A DNA stretch of 54,385 nucleotides from Streptomyces geranii (lineage in GTDB: Bacteria > Actinomycetota > Actinomycetes > Streptomycetales > Streptomycetaceae). The position numbers and the translations under genes are program-made. Location of the stretch: NCBI RefSeq assembly GCF_002954775.1, contig NZ_PJME01000058.1, forward strand, positions 1-54,385, given 5' to 3'. Shown here piece after piece: positions 50,156-54,385 of the stretch. How positions within the stretch are numbered: the first letter of the stretch is position 1; every line of letters begins with the position of its first letter. Below the pieces are notes generated by a model. The model saw only the letters and a program-made list of their open reading frames with translations, searched no databases and was not told where the DNA came from.

Positions 50156-50321
50156 CGAGATCCCCCCAGGATTTCGTTCACGACTGAGTCCACGACTGGC
50201 CGGTCGTCCACCGGCCAGGCCAGAAGTGATATCACATGATCTGTAGATCGATTTCGCATATGGACACTCACTCGGGGGACGCACTGTCCTCACTGTCAGT
50301 GGTTGCGGCCACAATGGAGAG

Positions 50322-51587
50322 ATGACCGACAGTCCAGCCCCCCTCGCAGACCCGCACCTCGTCTTCGACCCCGTCGCCGGAGACGCTCCGCGGGACGTGG
50401 TGATCCTCGGTTCCACCGGGTCGATCGGCACCCAGGCCATCGACCTCGTGCTGCGCAACCCGGACCGCTTCCGGGTCACCGGGCTCTCCGCCGCGGGCGG
50501 CCGGGTCGAACTCCTCGCCGAGCAGGCGCACCGGCTGGGCGTCCGCACGGTCGCGGTCGCCCGCGAGGACGCCGTACGACCCCTGCGCGAGGCGCTGAGC
50601 GGGCGGTACGGCGCCGGGGAGCCGCTCCCCGAGATCCTCGCCGGACCGGAGGCGGCCACCCACCTGGCGGCCTCGGCCTGCCACACGGTGCTGAACGGCA
50701 TCACCGGCTCCATCGGCCTCGCCCCCACCCTCGCCGCCCTGGAGGCGGGCCGCACGCTCGCGCTCGCCAACAAGGAGTCGCTGATCGTCGGCGGCCCGCT
50801 GGTCAAGGCCCTTGCCAAGCCGGGCCAGATCATCCCGGTCGACTCCGAGCACGCGGCCCTGTTCCAGGCACTGGCCGCCGGCACCCGCGCCGATGTGCGC
50901 AAGCTCGTGGTGACGGCCTCCGGCGGCCCCTTCCGCGGCCGTACGAAGGCCCAGCTGGCCGACGTGACGGTCGAGGACGCCCTCGCGCACCCCACCTGGG
51001 CGATGGGCCCGGTGATCACGATCAACTCCGCGACCCTCGTCAACAAGGGCCTGGAGGTGATCGAGGCCCACCTTCTCTACGACATTCCCTTCGACCGCAT
51101 TGAGGTGGTCGTGCACCCGCAGTCGTATGTCCACTCGATGGTTGAGTTCACGGACGGATCGACACTGGCGCAGGCCACGCCCCCCGACATGCGCGGCCCC
51201 ATCGCGATCGGCCTCGGCTGGCCCGAGCGCGTACCAGACGCGGCACCCGCGTTCGACTGGAGCAAGGCGTCGACGTGGGAGTTCTTCCCGCTCGACACCG
51301 AGGCGTTCCCCTCGGTCGGCCTCGCCCGCCACGTGGGGCAGCTCGCGGGCACGGCCCCCGCGGTGTTCAATGCGGCGAACGAGGAGTGCGTGGAGGCGTT
51401 CCGCGGCGGCGCACTGCCCTTCAACGGGATCATGGAGACCGTGACCCGGGTGGTCGAGGAACACGGCACACCTCGTACGGGAACTTCCCTGACCGTCGCG
51501 GACGTCCTTGAGGCGGAGTCCTGGGCGCGGTCGAGGACCCGGGAACTGACAGAACAGGCGAAGACAATGGCGGAGGCCCGTGCATGA
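50322..51587 (+). CDS. dxr: 1-deoxy-D-xylulose-5-phosphate reductoisomerase
   Basis: The 421-residue enzyme has the NADPH loop VVILGSTGSIGTQAIDLV at ~residue 28, LALANKESLIVGG, the metal-binding IIPVDSEHAALFQ, TASGGPFRGR and NSATLVNKGLEVIEAH. NAANEECVEAF follows near the C-terminus. It makes 2-C-methyl-D-erythritol 4-phosphate, the second step of the MEP isoprenoid pathway. The N-terminal extension of ~25 residues is usual in Streptomyces. GGAGAG lies immediately before the ATG. The stop overlaps the next gene (ATGA). Confidence 0.97.
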   Translation: MTDSPAPLADPHLVFDPVAGDAPRDVVILGSTGSIGTQAIDLVLRNPDRFRVTGLSAAGGRVELLAEQAHRLGVRTVAVAREDAVRPLREALSGRYGAGEPLPEILAGPEAATHLAASACHTVLNGITGSIGLAPTLAALEAGRTLALANKESLIVGGPLVKALAKPGQIIPVDSEHAALFQALAAGTRADVRKLVVTASGGPFRGRTKAQLADVTVEDALAHPTWAMGPVITINSATLVNKGLEVIEAHLLYDIPFDRIEVVVHPQSYVHSMVEFTDGSTLAQATPPDMRGPIAIGLGWPERVPDAAPAFDWSKASTWEFFPLDTEAFPSVGLARHVGQLAGTAPAVFNAANEECVEAFRGGALPFNGIMETVTRVVEEHGTPRTGTSLTVADVLEAESWARSRTRELTEQAKTMAEARA

Positions 51588-52888
51588 CGACACTGATGAT
51601 GATCCTCGGCATAGTCGTCTTCGTGATCGGCCTGCTGGTGTCGATCGCCTGGCACGAGCTGGGGCATCTCTCCACCGCGAAGCTCTTCGGCATCCGCGTA
51701 CCGCAGTACATGGTCGGCTTCGGCCCGACGATCTGGTCGCGCAAGAAGGGTGAGACCGAGTACGGCATCAAGGCGATCCCGTTCGGCGGCTACATCCGCA
51801 TGATCGGGATGTTCCCGCCCGGCCCGGACGGCCGGATCGAGGCCCGCTCGACCTCCCCCTGGCGCGTGATGATCGAGGACGCGCGCGCCCAGTCCTTCGA
51901 GGAGCTGCTGCCGGGCGACGAGAAGCGCCTGTTCTACACCCGTAAGCCGTGGAAACGGGTCATCGTGATGTTCGCGGGCCCCTTCATGAACCTCATCCTC
52001 GCGGCGGCCCTGTTCCTCGTCGTCCTGATGGGCTTCGGCGTCTCGCAGCAGACCACCAGCGTCAGCTCGGTCTCCAAGTGCGTCATCGCCCAGAGCGAGG
52101 GCCGCGACGACTGCCGCAAGACCGACGCGGCCTCCCCGGCCGCCGCGGCCGGCCTCAAGGCGGGCGACAAGATCCTCTCCTTCGGCGGGGTCCAGGTCGA
52201 CAGCTGGAACAAGCTCTCGGACGAGATCCGCGCCAACCCCGGCAAGGACGTCGCGATCGTCGTCGAACGCAAGGGCGAGCAGCTCACGCTGAACGCGAAG
52301 ATCGCCACGAACCAGGTCGCCAAGAAGGACTCCAGCGGCCAGATCGTCCAGGGCCAGTACGTCACGGCCGGCTTCCTCGGCTTCAGCGCGGCCACCGGCA
52401 TCGTCCGCCAGGACTTCGGCGACTCGGTGACCTGGATGGGCGACCGGATGGGCGAGGCCGTCGACTCCATCGCGAGCCTGCCCGGCAAGATCCCCGCCCT
52501 GTGGAACGCGGCCTTCGACGGCGGTGAACGCGCGGCGGACTCCCCGATGGGCGTGGTCGGCGCGGCCCGGGTGGGCGGCGAGATCTTCACCCTGGACATC
52601 CCGCCGACCCAGCAGTTGGCAATGGCATTGATGCTGGTAGCGGGCTTCAACCTGTCTCTCTTCCTCTTCAACATGCTCCCGCTGCTGCCGCTCGACGGCG
52701 GCCATGTCGCGGGGGCGCTGTGGGAGGCGCTGCGCCGGAACACGGCGAAGGTGCTGAAGCGGCCGGACCCGGGTCCGTTCGACGTGGCGAAGCTGATGCC
52801 GGTGGCCTATGTGGTGGCGGGCATCTTCATCTGCTTCACGCTGCTGGTGCTGGTGGCGGATGTGGTCAACCCGGTGCGCATCTCATAG
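51584..52888 (+). CDS. Site-2 (M50, RseP/Rip1-like) membrane metalloprotease
   Basis: The 434-residue membrane protein has the zinc motif HELGH in a first helix (VSIAWHELGHLSTAKLFG, ~residues 20-37). Next come KAIPFGGYIRMIGM, a periplasmic PDZ domain (AAAAGLKAGDKILSFGGVQVDSW, ~180-260) and the third zinc ligand in NMLPLLPLDGGH (~370). Such proteases cut membrane-bound anti-sigma factors or other substrates within the bilayer. It overlaps dxr by 4 bp, a conserved neighbourhood in actinobacteria. A strong terminator follows. Confidence 0.93.
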   Translation: MTTLMMILGIVVFVIGLLVSIAWHELGHLSTAKLFGIRVPQYMVGFGPTIWSRKKGETEYGIKAIPFGGYIRMIGMFPPGPDGRIEARSTSPWRVMIEDARAQSFEELLPGDEKRLFYTRKPWKRVIVMFAGPFMNLILAAALFLVVLMGFGVSQQTTSVSSVSKCVIAQSEGRDDCRKTDAASPAAAAGLKAGDKILSFGGVQVDSWNKLSDEIRANPGKDVAIVVERKGEQLTLNAKIATNQVAKKDSSGQIVQGQYVTAGFLGFSAATGIVRQDFGDSVTWMGDRMGEAVDSIASLPGKIPALWNAAFDGGERAADSPMGVVGAARVGGEIFTLDIPPTQQLAMALMLVAGFNLSLFLFNMLPLLPLDGGHVAGALWEALRRNTAKVLKRPDPGPFDVAKLMPVAYVVAGIFICFTLLVLVADVVNPVRIS

Positions 52889-52940
52889 CCACCCGGGGTT
52901 TCCGGGAAAGTTCTCGACGAGTTCGCGACGAGTTCGTGAC

Positions 52941-52976
52941 GGCCGGGCACCGTGGGAGGTCCCACGGTGCCCGGCC
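52941..52976 (+). terminator. Strong terminator hairpin after the site-2 protease gene
   Basis: GGCCGGGCACCGTGGGA pairs perfectly over 17 bp with TCCCACGGTGCCCGGCC around a 2-nt loop. It lies 53 bp after the protease stop and before ispG, so ispG probably has its own promoter in 52977-53101. Confidence 0.85.
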
Positions 52977-53101
52977 GTTCCCCAATGAGTGGGTTTAGGT
53001 GCGGGATGTGCTCGGGCCTGGGCCGGTGCCGTAATCTCGAAGGCCGGAGCCCGCCGTTCCCGGGACCGGACCTTGAACCACAACTTGGGGTTGCACAGCA
53101 G

Positions 53102-54259
53102 ATGACTGCGATTTCTCTCGGCATGCCGTCCGTTCCGACCAAGCTCGCCGAACGCCGGAAGAGCCGGCAGATCCAGGTCGGTTCGGTGGCCGTTGGCGGA
53201 GACGCGCCGGTCTCGGTGCAGTCGATGACGACGACGCGTACGTCGGACATCGGGGCCACGCTCCAGCAGATCGCCGAGCTGACGGCTTCCGGCTGCCAGA
53301 TCGTGCGGGTGGCGTGCCCGACGCAGGACGACGCGGACGCGCTGGCGACGATCGCGCGCAAGTCGCAGATCCCGGTGATCGCCGACATCCACTTCCAGCC
53401 GAAGTACGTGTTCGCCGCGATCGAGGCGGGCTGCGCGGCGGTGCGGGTGAACCCGGGCAACATCAAGCAGTTCGACGACCAGGTCAAGGAGATCGCGCGG
53501 GCCGCGAAGGACCACGGCACGCCGATCCGCATCGGCGTGAACGCGGGCTCGCTGGACCGCAGGCTGCTCCAGAAGTACGGCAAGGCGACCCCGGAGGCGC
53601 TCGTCGAGTCGGCCCTGTGGGAGGCGTCCCTCTTCGAGGAGCACGACTTCCGGGACATCAAGATCTCGGTGAAGCACAACGACCCGGTGGTCATGGTGAA
53701 CGCCTACCGCCAGCTCGCGGCGGCCTGCGACTACCCGCTCCACCTGGGCGTGACGGAGGCGGGCCCCGCCTTCCAGGGCACGATCAAGTCGGCGGTGGCC
53801 TTCGGAGCGCTCCTGAGCGAGGGCATCGGCGACACGATCCGCGTCTCGCTCTCGGCGCCGCCGGTCGAGGAGATCAAGGTCGGCAACCAGATCCTGGAGT
53901 CCCTGAACCTCCGCCAGCGAGGCCTGGAGATCGTCTCCTGCCCGTCCTGCGGACGCGCCCAGGTCGACGTCTACAAGCTGGCCGAGGAGGTCACGGCGGG
54001 CCTGGAGGGCATGGAGGTCCCGCTGCGCGTCGCGGTCATGGGCTGCGTGGTGAACGGCCCGGGCGAGGCGCGGGAAGCGGACCTGGGCGTCGCCTCGGGC
54101 AACGGCAAGGGCCAGATCTTCGTGAAGGGCGAGGTCATCAAGACGGTGCCCGAGTCGAAGATCGTGGAGACGCTGATCGAGGAGGCGATGAAGATCGCCG
54201 AGCAGATGGAGGCGGACGGAATCGCGTCGGGCGAACCGTCGGTGTCGGTAGCGGGCTGA
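53102..54259 (+). CDS. ispG: 4-hydroxy-3-methylbut-2-enyl diphosphate synthase (GcpE)
   Basis: The 385-residue enzyme has VGGDAPVSVQSMTTTRTSD, IPVIADIHFQPKY, VRVNPGNIK, the [4Fe-4S] cysteines in SCPSCGRAQVD and, ~31 residues on, GCVVNGPGEA. These are the hallmarks of bacterial-type IspG without the large insert of the plant and plasmodial forms. It converts MEcPP to HMBPP near the end of the MEP pathway. The ATG at 53102 was chosen because it just precedes the conserved N-terminus; a weak GGGGTTG lies upstream. Confidence 0.96.
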   Translation: MTAISLGMPSVPTKLAERRKSRQIQVGSVAVGGDAPVSVQSMTTTRTSDIGATLQQIAELTASGCQIVRVACPTQDDADALATIARKSQIPVIADIHFQPKYVFAAIEAGCAAVRVNPGNIKQFDDQVKEIARAAKDHGTPIRIGVNAGSLDRRLLQKYGKATPEALVESALWEASLFEEHDFRDIKISVKHNDPVVMVNAYRQLAAACDYPLHLGVTEAGPAFQGTIKSAVAFGALLSEGIGDTIRVSLSAPPVEEIKVGNQILESLNLRQRGLEIVSCPSCGRAQVDVYKLAEEVTAGLEGMEVPLRVAVMGCVVNGPGEAREADLGVASGNGKGQIFVKGEVIKTVPESKIVETLIEEAMKIAEQMEADGIASGEPSVSVAG

Positions 54260-54260
54260 T

Positions 54261-54366
54261 CTCGCCCCCGCCGCCCCTACCCGTTCCCATCCTTCTGGGG
54301 GCTGCGCCCCCAGACCCCCGCCTGTCGCGCTGAACGCGCTCGTCCTCAAACGCCGGACGGGCTGAG
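54261..54366. repeat. Dispersed ~105-bp element, second copy
   Basis: It matches 25510-25614 almost throughout, including TCGCGCTGAACGCGCTCGTC and GACGGGCTGAG, with a few small differences. Within it CTGGGGGCTGCGCCCCCAG forms a hairpin. It starts 2 bp after the ispG stop. No inverted partner is visible before the window ends. Confidence 0.85.
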
Positions 54367-54385
54367 ATGCGGGTGCCTGGGGTGG

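Noticed and set aside
50230..50270. GATCT-GT-AGATC inverted repeat before dxr as an operator
   Set aside because: Only a 5-bp arm is present in an AT-richer promoter region, which is too weak to report as a site.

Overview
The window is high-GC actinobacterial DNA, almost certainly from a Streptomyces chromosome. Third codon positions are nearly always G or C, GTG and TTG starts are common, many proteins have twin-arginine lipoprotein signals, and the block dxr - site-2 protease - ispG has the usual actinobacterial order. No rRNA, tRNA, CRISPR, integrase or transposase was seen.

Layout. 1-6.8 kb: the end of an unknown gene; an unusual ECF sigma factor fused to an HX3CX2C zinc motif, membrane segments and a C-terminal domain; a divergent HxlR regulator / NAD(P)-binding oxidoreductase pair sharing a small inverted repeat; a glycerophosphodiester phosphodiesterase behind adenosine deaminase; a DUF4190 membrane protein; a NADAR protein. 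7.0-17.4 kb: a polyamine/GABA catabolic block with gamma-aminobutyraldehyde-type dehydrogenase, a PotDABC-type importer, an FAD amine oxidase and, after two unrelated genes, gabT. A GlnR-like site lies before the block. 17.6-21.1 kb: remains of a polymorphic toxin locus: a 5'-truncated Rhs tip with a nuclease toxin, a SUKH immunity gene, then a duplicated 173-bp Rhs linker leading into a second, frameshifted toxin fragment and a second SUKH gene. 21.2-27.2 kb: a TraG/VirD4-like membrane ATPase, a PucR regulator and a second aldehyde dehydrogenase.

27.3-47.5 kb is the most interesting region. It looks like a complete xyloglucan utilisation locus. Secreted endo-enzymes (GH74 and two GH12) would cut the polymer. 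A lipoprotein-dependent ABC importer without its own ATPase would take up the oligosaccharides. Enzymes without signal peptides (GH95 fucosidase-like, GH42 beta-galactosidase, GH31 alpha-xylosidase-like, GH3 beta-glucosidase-like) would strip fucose, galactose, xylose and glucose inside the cell. A LacI-family regulator sits in the locus, and the palindrome TCGAAGCGCTTCGA occurs before the GH3 gene, the importer operon, the lacI gene and the second GH12 gene, so one regulator probably controls the set. A sulfotransferase gene interrupts the locus.

47.6-54.4 kb: an acyl-CoA dehydrogenase, a secreted lamin-tail-domain protein, and the isoprenoid (MEP pathway) genes dxr and ispG around a site-2 protease gene.

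Two dispersed repeat families are visible: a hairpin element of about 37 bp in five gene-end positions, always oriented like a gene that ends beside it, and an element of about 105 bp at 25.5 kb and at the right end. There are also a 17-bp tandem array at the end of lacI and several putative terminators and regulatory sites.
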